Shown: positions 26,016 to 35,068, counted from the stretch's first letter. The stretch is 64,000 nt of DNA from Bremerella cremea (GCF_003335505.1 NZ_QPEX01000011.1:62001-126000), one strand, 5' to 3'. Made by a program: numbers and translations. The notes: generated from the sequence alone by a model not told the origin.

Positions 26016-26456
26016 TTACCGGGTTTTTACGCGAAAGCTGCTGACATAGACGTCGCTCAGCTTACCGTCGTCGATCAGACGGTTCAGCTCTTTTAGCAGC
26101 CGTCGGCGAAACATAACCAAGTCGGGATCTTCCAATTCCTCGATGGTGGACTCGCGGGAAACGATCATTACCCGATCGCGAATCCGGATTTTCTTCTTCT
26201 GGAACTCTTCTTCGAGTTTGGTCAGGTCTTTCTCGTCTACCAGTCCCGCTAACGAGAAATCGAACCGCGTTTGTGTGTTGGAAGCTGGGTCAAAAGCCCG
26301 AAACGCGTATTCTCCGATTGCGATCTCGTGCGGTGGCAATGCTTCTTCCTCAGCGGTCGCATCGTTCGCTACCGTTTCCGGTTCTGCCCCGCAGCCCAAT
26401 AGCAAAGGCAACAGCAACGCTCCGATCAGAAAACCCCATACGTAGCCGGTTCTCAT
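26016..26456 (-). CDS. FliL-like lipoprotein (second gene of a pair)
   Basis: The protein has 146 residues. The signal peptide ends in lipobox LLLGC, so it should be lipid-anchored. The mature part has the layout of the FliL C-terminal domain: a strand (YAFRAFDPASNTQTRFDFSL), then IRDRVMIVSRESTIEELEDPD, a helix LRRRL/LKELNRLI, and a last strand VYVSSFRVK. FliL is a stator-associated flagellar protein, but no flagellar genes are nearby. Its ATG overlaps the stop of the upstream gene (TAATG), so the two are coupled. Confidence 0.68.
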   Translation of the reverse strand: MRTGYVWGFLIGALLLPLLLGCGAEPETVANDATAEEEALPPHEIAIGEYAFRAFDPASNTQTRFDFSLAGLVDEKDLTKLEEEFQKKKIRIRDRVMIVSRESTIEELEDPDLVMFRRRLLKELNRLIDDGKLSDVYVSSFRVKTR

Positions 26457-26950
26457 TAGAAACGCTCCAAAACGACATTCGAGAAAACAAACCGCTTGAT
26501 AACTCCTTGGCCCATAAACTCTTCGGTGAAGTCGCGTAATTGCGATCGAATCAACTGAAGTTCGGGATCGGCTAAGTCAATTAAGTTGGCATGCCGACAA
26601 GTCCGGATGATTTCGTCCGAGATCTCTCCTTTACGCTCTTCCAGAAAGGCTTTGACTTTCTCTTCGTTTTCCTGGGCAACCAGGCAATGCAATTGATAAT
26701 GCAGGGCAACGCTCTCTTGGTACTCGGTCAAATCGGGCTGACGGCTCGGATCATCGGCGACCAAGACCGAAACGTTGAAGTCTCCCAAGTCGATCTCGAC
26801 CCAGTCTCGTTTTTCCAACGATAGCAACAACTCTTCATCTGCCGAGGCGGACTGCTCGCAGCCACATAGCGCCAACGCCCCCACCACCAGGAGCAGTGCG
26901 GTTCCAGATCTCAGATCGAGTTGATTGGCCCACTTCCAGGCGAAATTCAT
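26456..26950 (-). CDS. FliL-like lipoprotein (first gene of a pair)
   Basis: The protein has 164 residues with signal peptide and lipobox ALCGC. The mature part repeats the neighbour's pattern: a strand pair (VEIDLGDFNVSVLVADD, ALHYQLHCLVAQ), then ISDEIIRTCRHANLIDLADPE, a helix RSQLRDFTEEFM and a final strand VIKRFVFSNVVLE. Shared layout with the next gene points to an old duplication. The stop codon overlaps the following start. Divergent from it at 27199 is a third member. Confidence 0.65.
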   Translation of the reverse strand: MNFAWKWANQLDLRSGTALLLVVGALALCGCEQSASADEELLLSLEKRDWVEIDLGDFNVSVLVADDPSRQPDLTEYQESVALHYQLHCLVAQENEEKVKAFLEERKGEISDEIIRTCRHANLIDLADPELQLIRSQLRDFTEEFMGQGVIKRFVFSNVVLERF

Positions 26951-27198
26951 CGGCGTTGCTAACCCATGCTAAAAACCGGCGAAAAGACTTGCGCCATGAA
27001 AGTATAGGTCGCCACTGCTTAGCGTCGAACAACTTCCCTTGTTTTCGCGCAGGACCGCAGTTCGGGTCTTAGAGTCTAGTAGGTAAGTAATTTCACTGAA
27101 ATAAGTTACAACGCCTGGGCCGTACTTTTGCTGGGGCCCTATTCGCAACCTAAACTTGAACGTAAATCGGGCAAATTCCTTGGGACGGGCGTTCTTGC

Positions 27199-27672
27199 AT
27201 GGCCGGCAGATTGAAGCAAAGAAGAAATTCTGTAACCCTATGGACACAAATAGGTTGCGTTCTTTTTTCGATCGTTGCTGCACTGCAGATCGGCTGTGGC
27301 ACGCCCTACGTTCAAGGAGAGAAAGATGCCAAGGACATGCCGGACGCTTTGGTCCCGGTAGAGGTCGATCTCGGCATGTTCGATTGCACGATCCCCAATC
27401 CGAAGACGAACAGCACGATCTTGGTTGACTTTCATGCGTTCATAAAGCTGCCTAGGTACAAGAGTTACGAACTAGAGCCGATCCTTGAGAGCCACAAAAG
27501 TCGTTTTCGACACAACATGGTGCTGCGGATACGGAAGTTCAACCGAACCGCATTGAACGAGCCAGATCTGACTCAACTGAGGGAAGCGCTCCGAGCCTCA
27601 CTCGACGAGTTGCTGCCCGATAACAAGATCGAGATGATTGGCTTCTACAGCTTTCAATTCTTGGAAGAGTAG
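27199..27672 (+). CDS. FliL-like lipoprotein (divergent third member)
   Basis: The protein has 157 residues. A basic N-terminus precedes a hydrophobic segment (IGCVLFSIVAALQIGC), with Cys33 as the probable lipid site, although Gln at the -3 position makes the lipobox weak. The mature part again shows the FliL-like plan: VEVDLGMFDCTIP, then NSTILVDFHAFIKL, NMVLRIRKFNRTALNEPD, a helix LREALRASLDELLP and a last strand IEMIGFYSFQFLE. Divergent arrangement with the pair at 26016-26950 suggests one functional unit. Its role is unknown. Confidence 0.65.
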   Translation: MAGRLKQRRNSVTLWTQIGCVLFSIVAALQIGCGTPYVQGEKDAKDMPDALVPVEVDLGMFDCTIPNPKTNSTILVDFHAFIKLPRYKSYELEPILESHKSRFRHNMVLRIRKFNRTALNEPDLTQLREALRASLDELLPDNKIEMIGFYSFQFLEE

Positions 27673-27697
27673 GGGGGCTGTTTGCTGCTCGCGCATG

Positions 27698-27727
27698 AAA
27701 AAAGGGCCCTCTTAGAGAGCCCTTTTC
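27698..27727. terminator. Bidirectional terminator between the FliL-like gene and scpB
   Basis: AAAAAGGG with inner CTCT pairs with AGAG and CCCTTTT around a 3-base loop, with two unpaired C residues. T-runs exit on both strands, suiting the two converging genes. Confidence 0.75.
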
Positions 27728-27758
27728 TTGCACGGTGACAAGCAATTTCCGGCGAGAA

Positions 27759-28895
27759 TTATTCTTCCTCGTCGTCGTCCCAATCTTCGTCGTCTTCTTC
27801 ATCATCGTCGTCGAAGTCGTCGTCGTCTTCTTCGTCATCCCATTCATCGTCTTCGACTTCTTCCCATTCGCTGTCTTCTTCTTCGTCGAGGTCGTCGTCT
27901 TCTTCCTCGTCGTCGTCATCGTCGAAGTCATCGTCCCAATCTTCATCGTAGTCGTCGTCTTCGTCGTCATCTTCATCTGGGATTTCGTCGTCGGCCCCAT
28001 CGTCGTCGTCATACAACTCGTCTTCTTCGTCTTCGATAGGCGGGGCTTGTGCGGACGGTTCTTGCGGGTTCCAAATTGCCACAGGCATGATTTCGGATTC
28101 GCCGCTATAAGCCGGGGAATTTGGGGCAAGTGTGATTGTCACCGATGTCTCCTTGTGATCGTCAACCTGAGAGGCCGTAGACGCCTCGGTCTCGGCTTCG
28201 AATCGTCGAAACTCGTCTTTACGGGGCAAATCGTCCAAGGACCGAAACCCAAACATTCTCAAAAACGCGGCGGTTGTCGCATAAAGGAAAGGTCTACCCA
28301 ATTCCTCGCTGCGACCGCGAATTTGAACCAAGTCTCGGTCCATCAATTGGCGAATAATCTCGCCACAATTAACACCACGTATCGCCTCGACATCTGCCCG
28401 CAGGACAGGCTGCCGATAGGCAATAATCGCCAGTGTTTCCATGGCCGGAGTCGACAACCGAGTCGGGTCATCGCTACCAACCACCCGCCGAACCCAGTCG
28501 GCGAACTTTCCCCGAGTCAACAACTGGTATCCGCCAGCTAACTCCTCCACGCGAAACGCACGGTGGGCGGCGTCATATAGCCGATTCAGGGAACGCACTA
28601 GTGTACGGGCTTCGGTTCCATCCGCCAAGTTGGCAAGCTGGGCCAATTTGCGAGAACTTAGTGGTTGTTTGGCGAGGAACAAAATCGCCTCTAACCGCTG
28701 CATTCGACGGTTCCGCACGACCGATGCTTTCGCCTTGATCGGTCGCTTTCGCCGTTTTCTTCGGCAAACTCGGGCCAGTTTCTTGCGGGCATTTCCAGAA
28801 CTGTTTGCGCAGGCGATCAACTGCCCCCAACGACGGGCGGTAAGTCGAATACCAAATTGTGAAGTTGACCGCCGCAATCGAAATATCTCGTGCAA
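27759..28895 (-). CDS. scpB: ScpB-like condensin subunit with very acidic C-terminal tail
   Basis: ScpB pairs with ScpA on SMC to compact and segregate chromosomes. The core (about 65-240) has two winged-helix domains with classical phrases RLEAILFLAKQPLSSRKLAQ, RLSTPAMETLAIIAYRQPV, RADVEAIRGVNCGEII, and GRPFLYATTAAFLRMFGF. Two features are unusual. A basic stretch (about 37-64, RKKLARVCRRKRRKR) precedes the core. From about residue 285 to 378 the chain is almost entirely Asp and Glu with a few Trp and Tyr. The start is uncertain: the frame opens at TTG 28895, while the first ATG (28703) begins right at the core. No scpA or smc is in the window. Confidence 0.88.
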   Translation of the reverse strand: MHEIFRLRRSTSQFGIRLTARRWGQLIACANSSGNARKKLARVCRRKRRKRPIKAKASVVRNRRMQRLEAILFLAKQPLSSRKLAQLANLADGTEARTLVRSLNRLYDAAHRAFRVEELAGGYQLLTRGKFADWVRRVVGSDDPTRLSTPAMETLAIIAYRQPVLRADVEAIRGVNCGEIIRQLMDRDLVQIRGRSEELGRPFLYATTAAFLRMFGFRSLDDLPRKDEFRRFEAETEASTASQVDDHKETSVTITLAPNSPAYSGESEIMPVAIWNPQEPSAQAPPIEDEEDELYDDDDGADDEIPDEDDDEDDDYDEDWDDDFDDDDDEEEDDDLDEEEDSEWEEVEDDEWDDEEDDDDFDDDDEEDDEDWDDDEEE

Positions 28896-29187
28896 GAGAA
28901 AAACCGCCCAGTCCTCTTTCTAGCGGAATGAGAGCAAAGGTCAAATGGCAGGTTTATCCGGCCTATACGGCAGAATTATTCCCTGCCAGCAAGCTCTGAA
29001 CGAAGCTGAGCCGCTTCCTTTCTCGCTTACGGCCAAAGCGCCAATGGCTTTCTCCTAAGAATAAATCAAAGCACTGCCCTTCGCGCCGTGCGGCAAGAAA
29101 GGCATGCTAAACTGAATGCAGCGTAACACCTGGGGAGGAATTGCGCACTCTGGTCATTTGTCGCTTCCAGCAGGATAGGACCTATCT

Positions 29188-31707
29188 ATGCACCAGCAGA
29201 ACGATCCCCATGGCAAATCCCCTGCGAGTACCAAGACGCAGGAAAATTGGGACGAGCTTACCTTAGACCAGCTTGAAGAGCGGCTGAAATGTTCGCTTGA
29301 CGGCCTCACTTCCGCTGATGCTCAGCAACGTTTAGCCGATCGCGGCTACAACGAGCTGACGGAAGTCGAGACCAACTTCTATCTGAAATTTCTATCGTAT
29401 TTCTGGGGGCCGATTCCCTGGATGATCGAAATCGCGGCCATTTTGTCCGCTTTGGTTCAGCACTGGGCCGACTTCTTCATCATTCTAACCTTACTCATCG
29501 TCAACGCGGTGGTTGGCTTTTGGGAAGAATTTCAAGCTGGCAACGCGATTGCCGCACTAAAATCGAAACTGGCCCTCGGCGCACGCGTCAAACGAGACGG
29601 CAAGTGGCAGCAGGTACCAGCTCGGGAACTGGTCCCTGGCGATCTGATCCGCATTCGCCTGGGCGATATTACCCCCGCCGATGCCCGCTTGCTGGCAGGG
29701 GACCCGATTGAAGTCGACCAATCGGCCCTCACCGGCGAGTCGTTGCCGGTCACTCGTAAGACGAACGACTCGATTTTCTCAGGCTCGATCATTCGCCAAG
29801 GCGAGACCGATGCACTCGTCTACGGAACCGGCGCCGATACGTTCTTTGGACGAACGGCCAACTTGGTTCAAGCCAGCAATACAACCAGCCACTTCCAGAA
29901 AGCCGTTCTGAAAATCGGTGACTTTTTGATTGTCATCGCGGTAGTTTTAGTGGTTTTGATCTTAATTGTGGCCCTATTTCGTGGCGATCCCCTAGCCGAA
30001 ACGCTTCAATTTGCCCTGGTTTTGACCGTGGCGGCCATTCCGGTGGCGATGCCAACCGTGCTTTCGGTCACCATGTCGGTCGGAGCCCGACTACTCGCTC
30101 AAGCAGAAACGATCGTCAGCCGTTTGGCCTCGATCGAAGAGCTCGCCGGGATGGATGTGCTTTGCTCGGACAAAACCGGAACACTCACCAAAAACGCACT
30201 GACCTTGGGCGAGCCCTTTCTGCTAGCAGGAGTCACCAAAGATCAAATCCTCCGCGCGGCGGCCCTGGCTTCGCGGGCAGAAGATCGAGATGCAATCGAC
30301 CTGGCAATTTTGGCCGGGGCAAAGGGAGCGGTCGAAGGTACGCTGCCTGCGATTGAACATTACCAACCGTTCGATCCTGTGAGCAAACGGACCGAAGCGA
30401 AGTTTCACGAAAACGATGGGACAGCCCATTGCGTAAGCAAAGGGGCTCCGCAAGTGATTCTGGGCTTGGCGGACAACGCCGATCAGATTCAAGCGTCCTA
30501 CGAAGAGGCAATCGATCAGTTCGCCCAACGAGGTTTCCGCTCGCTGGGTGTCGCCCAAACCGATGCCAATGGAAAATGGCAAGTTCTCGGCGTGCTTCCT
30601 TTGTTCGATCCACCCCGGGACGACTCTGCCACTACCATTGCCCAAGCCAAGCAAATGGGCTGCGACGTGAAAATGGTGACCGGCGATCAGGTTGCCATCG
30701 GTAAGGAAATCGCCGGGCAGCTAAACATCGGCACCAATCTTCTTGATGCGAAGATCTTCAAAGATGTCGACTACCACCACTCGGCCCGTATCGATCAAAT
30801 GATTGAAGACGCCGATGGCTTCGCCCAAGTTTATCCGGAACACAAATACCACATTGTGGACGTTCTGCAGGAACATGGGCACATTGTGGGCATGACCGGA
30901 GATGGAGTGAACGATGCCCCAGCGCTGAAGAAAGCAGACTGTGGCATTGCCGTTTCTGGGGCAACCGATGCTGCCCGCGCCGCCGCTGATATCGTGCTGC
31001 TCTCGCCAGGTTTGTCGGTGGTGATCGATGCGATTCGGGAGTCTCGCAAAATCTTTCAACGGATGAACAGCTACGCGATTTATCGTATTGCCGAGACGAT
31101 TCGCGTGCTGCTGTTCATGACCCTTTCGATCCTGGTTTTCAACTTCTACCCGGTGACGGCGGTGATGATCGTGATGCTGGCGTTGTTGAACGACGGCGCG
31201 ATTTTATCGATCGCTTACGATCGCGTTCGCTATTCCAACCAGCCCGAGAAGTGGAACATGCCGTTAGTCTTGGGAATTTCCAGCGTGCTGGGCTTGGCTG
31301 GCGTGGTCGCTTCGTTTGGCTTGTTCTATTTAGCCGAACGAGTTTTCAAGCTCGACTCTGCCACCATCCAGTCGCTGATCTATCTCAAGCTTTCGGTCGC
31401 CGGTCAGTTAACGATTTTCGTCACACGAACCCGTGGCCCGTTCTGGTCGATCGCGCCAGCCAAAACTTTGCTATTGGCCGTTTTAGGAGCCCAGTTGGTG
31501 GCCACATTGATCGCCGTATACGGTGTCTTCATGGCGCCCATCGGTTGGGAAAAAGCGGGGCTGGTTTGGATTTACGCCTTGTCGTGGTTCCTGGTGAACG
31601 ATCGCCTGAAGCTAATCGCCTATCGCCTGTTCGATCCCAGCGAAGAAGCCTGGCTCGATAAAGCAGGCACCCCCATCCATCGCCTGCTGGGTCGGTTCCA
31701 CCGTTAA
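29188..31707 (+). CDS. Plasma-membrane proton-efflux P-type ATPase (P3A)
   Basis: This integral membrane pump of 839 residues has the size and order of fungal/plant and archaeal P3A proton ATPases. The N-terminal cation-ATPase domain has LADRGYNELTEVE. Membrane helices 1-2 lie near 68-110. The actuator domain has DQSALTGESLPV. Phosphorylation is at Asp328 (CSDKTGTLT). The nucleotide domain contains SKGAPQVIL, and the hinge has MTGDGVNDAPALKKADCGIAV. Six further helices form the C-terminus. It uses ATP to export H+ and energise the membrane. The ATG at 29188 follows AGGATAGGA. Confidence 0.92.
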   Translation: MHQQNDPHGKSPASTKTQENWDELTLDQLEERLKCSLDGLTSADAQQRLADRGYNELTEVETNFYLKFLSYFWGPIPWMIEIAAILSALVQHWADFFIILTLLIVNAVVGFWEEFQAGNAIAALKSKLALGARVKRDGKWQQVPARELVPGDLIRIRLGDITPADARLLAGDPIEVDQSALTGESLPVTRKTNDSIFSGSIIRQGETDALVYGTGADTFFGRTANLVQASNTTSHFQKAVLKIGDFLIVIAVVLVVLILIVALFRGDPLAETLQFALVLTVAAIPVAMPTVLSVTMSVGARLLAQAETIVSRLASIEELAGMDVLCSDKTGTLTKNALTLGEPFLLAGVTKDQILRAAALASRAEDRDAIDLAILAGAKGAVEGTLPAIEHYQPFDPVSKRTEAKFHENDGTAHCVSKGAPQVILGLADNADQIQASYEEAIDQFAQRGFRSLGVAQTDANGKWQVLGVLPLFDPPRDDSATTIAQAKQMGCDVKMVTGDQVAIGKEIAGQLNIGTNLLDAKIFKDVDYHHSARIDQMIEDADGFAQVYPEHKYHIVDVLQEHGHIVGMTGDGVNDAPALKKADCGIAVSGATDAARAAADIVLLSPGLSVVIDAIRESRKIFQRMNSYAIYRIAETIRVLLFMTLSILVFNFYPVTAVMIVMLALLNDGAILSIAYDRVRYSNQPEKWNMPLVLGISSVLGLAGVVASFGLFYLAERVFKLDSATIQSLIYLKLSVAGQLTIFVTRTRGPFWSIAPAKTLLLAVLGAQLVATLIAVYGVFMAPIGWEKAGLVWIYALSWFLVNDRLKLIAYRLFDPSEEAWLDKAGTPIHRLLGRFHR

Positions 31708-31750
31708 TGCTAACAAAGGTTTCGAACAAACCCCTTCGAAGAGAATGAGC

Positions 31751-32197
31751 TTATGTCTCGTGCCAAATGATGTAGACGGTCAACGTTCCATCACCGTTAT
31801 CAACGTAAGCAGCCTTCATGAATCTGACGTTCGGTAGGTTGTAATTAGCACCGATCAAGCCTGACGAGGGTGGATCCCACCAGACTTCGTCCGATCCGCC
31901 ATTGAAAACATAATTTGGCTGCATCAACAAAGCATCAACCGGTGGCGAAAGAAAGAGTTTGCTCACATCGTTGGTATGCGCCACAAACTTGAACTCCACA
32001 TAGCGATCGATCCCGCTGAGTAGTTTGAAACCTTGCGGCTCAATAATAATTTGTGGATTGAGGTACATCTCCGAGCGGCAGTACTTCACATGCTCTGCCG
32101 TTGGCTTTGTGGTGGAAATGTTGGGACCGAAATCGAGGCAGCCGCTCAGCAGCAAGGCCCCGATGATGATCGCAGGCCAGGCATAATATTTAGTCAT
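31751..32197 (-). CDS. Predicted lipoprotein, hypothetical
   Basis: This 148-residue protein has a signal peptide and a clear lipobox LLSGC (Cys20), so it should be membrane-anchored by lipid. The mature part is beta-rich (YVEFKFVAHTND, NYVFNGGSDEVWWDPPSS, TLTVYIIWHE). No family is recognised. The upstream gene of the same strand ends 23 bases away, so the two may form an operon. Confidence 0.65.
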   Translation of the reverse strand: MTKYYAWPAIIIGALLLSGCLDFGPNISTTKPTAEHVKYCRSEMYLNPQIIIEPQGFKLLSGIDRYVEFKFVAHTNDVSKLFLSPPVDALLMQPNYVFNGGSDEVWWDPPSSGLIGANYNLPNVRFMKAAYVDNGDGTLTVYIIWHET

Positions 32198-32220
32198 TCA
32201 ATGGTTTCTCGCACACGACC

Positions 32221-32700
32221 TTAGGGAGCGATCAGCATGCGGAGATTTTCCAGGGCCTCGTCACGTTGATCGGAGTGGAGCGAGTATTCTAGCAGCTTCA
32301 TCCGCAACAAGCGCTTGATGGCTGGGTTATCGGTTTGCTGCATCATGTCGGTCACCACTTCGCGGCGTTCCTGCCGATTGCGAATCAGTTCCGGCAGATA
32401 TTCAAGTGCGAACGAAGCGGACAAGACTTCGTCGCTGGCGATGCGAGCTTGGGCCGAGAGACGCTCGAATTGAAAGGGATATATCTGCGGATCACGAGGC
32501 CGACGATCCCAGTCCATCCGATCGTCAATCTCGCGTCGCTCTGGCCGATCACGATCCATCCGCCGATCTGCCTCACGATCGCGCGCTTCTCGTTCTTGCC
32601 GCACCCGATCGATACGATCTTGAGCGACAGCCGGTTGCGGTGAAAACAATACCACAGCAAACAAAACCATCAGCCACGGCGAAGTCATTGAAGTCGTCAT
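32221..32700 (-). CDS. Secreted Arg/Asp-rich helical protein, hypothetical
   Basis: The protein has 159 residues from ATG 32700, with signal peptide SPWLMVLFAVVLFSPQPAVA. A charged stretch of Arg/Asp/Glu (about 27-65) is followed by helices (RLSAQARIASDEVLSASFAL, EVVTDMMQQTDNPAIKRLLRM). There is no named family. ATG 32700 was preferred over 32718 because it gives a compact signal peptide. It lies just beyond the REP pair next to the transposase. Confidence 0.62.
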   Translation of the reverse strand: MTTSMTSPWLMVLFAVVLFSPQPAVAQDRIDRVRQEREARDREADRRMDRDRPERREIDDRMDWDRRPRDPQIYPFQFERLSAQARIASDEVLSASFALEYLPELIRNRQERREVVTDMMQQTDNPAIKRLLRMKLLEYSLHSDQRDEALENLRMLIAP

Positions 32701-32754
32701 TCGAAAAATGGTCAGCATGATAGGGAATCTCCGGGGAAGATTGAAAGTTGTTTC

Positions 32755-32821
32755 TGGTCCGCAATGCGGAACCTACATTACAAACGTTGAAAAAGCTCTC
32801 GTAGGGTCCGCTGTGCGGACC
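32755..32821. repeat. Inverted pair of REP palindromes, 3' side of the transposase
   Basis: One copy (32755-32776, minus orientation, GGTCCGCAATGCGGAACC) and one (32801-32821, plus orientation, GGTCCGCTGTGCGGACC preceded by GTAG) face each other 24 bases apart, like a BIME. The core is an imperfect palindrome with an asymmetric GTAG end. Confidence 0.85.
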
Positions 32822-32846
32822 GAAAATAGATCTGATAAATTCATCC

Positions 32847-33404
32847 TCATTCGCCGATGGGTAACTTTTGCCACCGCTGTTCATCAGGGGGCAAACGTCC
32901 CCAATCAGGTTCATACAATCCTGCTTCCACCCAGCGATTGAATGTTGAATGAGGCCACTCCCCAGGGGCTAAGGCGTGTCCATGTTTCGCTGGGTTCCAA
33001 TGGATGTAGTCGAGGTATGCCCGGTATTCGTCTTCATCTTGAACCGTATGCTCCCAAAACCTTCGTTGCCATACGCCAAACCGACGGTTCCGGCGACGCG
33101 ATCTCGATGTCGCTTGCTGCTTTCCTCCTAAACGAAGGTACTCGCGACTGAACTCTTTCTTGATCCATCCCCATCGCAACGAATATCGATCGTCTCCGCG
33201 TGGTAGGCCCCAAACCGCATGAAGGTGATCAGGCAGCAAGACCATCGCTTCGACTCGAAATGGCCATCTTTGCTTTGCCTCGCGTAATAATTTGCCAAGT
33301 AATCGTACGTAGGTTGAATCGCGAAAGATTGGTGCCCGGTTTTCTGTTACCAGGGTGAAGAAATACATCCCGCCGGGAACTCGCGCTCGTCGATAATTTG
33401 GCAT
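32847..33404 (-). mobile_element. REP-associated tyrosine transposase (RAYT, Y1_Tnp family)
   Basis: This 185-residue transposase-like protein of the IS200/Y1 superfamily nicks DNA through a tyrosine. The N-terminus PNYRRARVPGGMYFFTLVT is typical of RAYTs. The metal-binding His pair is in LLPDHLHAVWGLP, and the catalytic Tyr is in RAYLDYIHWNPAKHG. The start at 33404 gives this canonical N-terminus, although the frame extends to 33512 through a REP. An inverted REP pair flanks each side, which is the standard context for a domesticated RAYT acting on its own REP family. The same REP family appears between dnaA, dnaN and gyrB. Confidence 0.92.
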
Positions 33405-33426
33405 CGAGCTAACCTTATGAGCGTGT

Positions 33427-33493
33427 CGGTCCGCACAGCGGACCCTATTGGAGCCATATCTACGTTCACACGGTAAGGTCCGCTGTGCGAACC
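33427..33493. repeat. Inverted pair of REP palindromes, 5' side of the transposase
   Basis: The copy at 33427-33447 (minus orientation) ends in CCCTA; the copy at 33474-33493 (plus orientation) has AAGGTCCGCTGTGCGAACC. They are 26 bases apart and match the family at 32755-32821. Confidence 0.85.
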
Positions 33494-33728
33494 AAAAAAA
33501 CATTACAACCAACCCTTACCGCCCAGCCGGCACAACCTTCTCATTCTGCAGCTGTTTGTTAACGGCGTAACCATCCAGAAAAGCGTAGGTTACGCCCGTA
33601 CGAAAAAGCAAAATCGGCGCAGTCTTGGTCGATCTCTGCCGCAATCGGGCAGGCGTGACGAATCGAAGACTTGTTATTCGTGACGAAATCAATCGATCAA
33701 TGCTAGAAATCCTCTTGAGCATCGTTCA
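33494..33728. other. Intergenic region between REP pair and LRR gene
   Basis: There is no convincing gene. A minus-strand frame at 33516-33722 ends in a protein-like sequence (NKQLQNEKVVPAGR) and might be the remnant 3' end of a lost gene. Confidence 0.35.
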
Positions 33729-34751
33729 ATGAGCAAGACTTGCTCATCTGGACAATCCAGTCAAAAGAGAACCTCGCCTTGTCGCTTAGCGATTGCCATG
33801 GCAAGAACGACCATAATATCGGATGACGAGATAACCACCGAACTAGCGGCCGCTCCGCTCGCTTCGCCAGGTGCATCCCTTAAACTTAAAGGGCTGTGGT
33901 TGGCTGGCGTTGTCGCTTGCTGTGGGTTGGTTTGGCTGGGCTGGTGTGTTTATCGTGGTAACGCCGAAGCCAAGTTGATTGCTCAGATCGAACGTGATGA
34001 CGGCCATGTCATTCACAACTATCAAATCGATATTCGCGACGACCCGCTAGAATTTCGCCCGAAGCTATTGACCATCTCGAACCCTCCTTGGCTCGATCAG
34101 GTGTTCGGTGTCCCGATGCTCTCGCATGTGGTGTGCGTTGAATCTGGCTTCTCTGGGTTTACCAACGATCACTTGTCGCAACTCAGGCAGTTGCCCAAAC
34201 TACAAAAGCTCGACTTGCGCAACACGCAGCTTACCAATCAATCGTTTGTCGCTTTGGCCCAGCTTCCTTCGCTGCGAGAAGTTCACTTCTACTGGACATT
34301 CATCACGGCCGAACAACTGCAAACACTTGCCCATTCGCCAACACTGCAATCGATTCACTTCGTGAAAAGTGGCGCCAGCAACCAAGCGTTACCCTCACTA
34401 AAACGCTTTCCGCATTTAACCAAAATCACTCTGACCGGTCCTAGCATTACGGGTTTAGGGATCGCCAGCCTAGCCGAGTGCGAACATCTGCAATCGATCG
34501 AGCTGCGCGATATCTCGGACATGACCAACGAAGACCTGCTTCCTTTGGTGAAATTAAAAAATCTGAAAACGTTCACAGCGAAAGGATGCAGCATCGATGA
34601 AAACGCCTATCCCATTCTTGCCCAGATGCCTGCTTTGGAAACACTGACCATTCTCGGCGTCAACTACGGTTCCAACTTCACCCCAAGTCGAAAACCGATT
34701 CGTTCGCTTGAAGAGCTACGGAAGCAATACGAAGCGGCATCACTCCCATAA
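33729..34751 (+). CDS. Leucine-rich-repeat protein with one membrane helix
   Basis: The protein has 340 residues (or 317 if translation starts at ATG 33798; neither has a strong Shine-Dalgarno). One membrane helix (LWLAGVVACCGLVWLGWCVY) lies near residue 65 of the long form. The C-terminal domain carries cysteine-containing-type LRRs: KLQKLDLRNTQLTNQSFVAL, SLREVHFYWTFITAEQLQTL, LQSIELRDISDMTNEDLLPL. LRRs bind proteins, so it may be an envelope interaction module. It resembles the protein at 23579-24844 in plan. A degenerate fragment lies just downstream. Confidence 0.75.
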   Translation: MSKTCSSGQSSQKRTSPCRLAIAMARTTIISDDEITTELAAAPLASPGASLKLKGLWLAGVVACCGLVWLGWCVYRGNAEAKLIAQIERDDGHVIHNYQIDIRDDPLEFRPKLLTISNPPWLDQVFGVPMLSHVVCVESGFSGFTNDHLSQLRQLPKLQKLDLRNTQLTNQSFVALAQLPSLREVHFYWTFITAEQLQTLAHSPTLQSIHFVKSGASNQALPSLKRFPHLTKITLTGPSITGLGIASLAECEHLQSIELRDISDMTNEDLLPLVKLKNLKTFTAKGCSIDENAYPILAQMPALETLTILGVNYGSNFTPSRKPIRSLEELRKQYEAASLP

Positions 34752-34886
34752 TATTCTTCTAGCACGTTCCTTGTAACTCGCTCATAATGTCATCTGCTCG
34801 ATCCGCTCTATTGTCGAGTAGGACAACCAATGGAAGCAATAAGAGTCTCTGGACTAGCTTCCGTTCCACTCCCTGAACGAATCGCT

Positions 34887-35054
34887 ATGAACAAACTTCC
34901 CACCCAAAGCATTCGTCCCAAACGTTGCTGGCTTAGCTTCAGCCTCCGCGCTATGCTAATTCTGTTGACGCTCGCCTGTTTGTTTCTCGATTCGGTGGGT
35001 ACTTTTACGTTCGACCATAAGCTCTGTCATTGTGCTTCACGCGAGATTAGCTAA
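34887..35054 (+). pseudogene. Truncated FSLR-type membrane protein (gene remnant)
   Basis: The frame encodes 55 residues: a polar start, RCWLSFSLRAMLILLTLACLFLD, and a short unrelated tail. The F-S-L-R-x-(M/L)-L motif followed by a helix is a familiar N-terminus of planctomycete membrane proteins, many carrying LRRs. Here the chain ends soon after the helix, so it looks like a gene that lost its remainder. It might instead be a small functional membrane protein. Confidence 0.4.
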
Positions 35055-35068
35055 ATCTGCAAGAAGAC

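Noticed and set aside
27735..28541. Val/Phe-rich 268-residue plus-strand frame
   Set aside because: It is the antisense of the ScpB acidic tail; Asp/Glu codons read backwards give Val/Phe/Ile/Leu, so it is not a membrane protein.
28946..28988. Possible hairpin between scpB and the proton ATPase
   Set aside because: Only 7 paired bases with a 29-base loop and no supporting signal.
33516..33722. 68-residue minus-strand frame near the REP pair
   Set aside because: No start signal or family; only the last few residues look protein-like, so it is at most a remnant.
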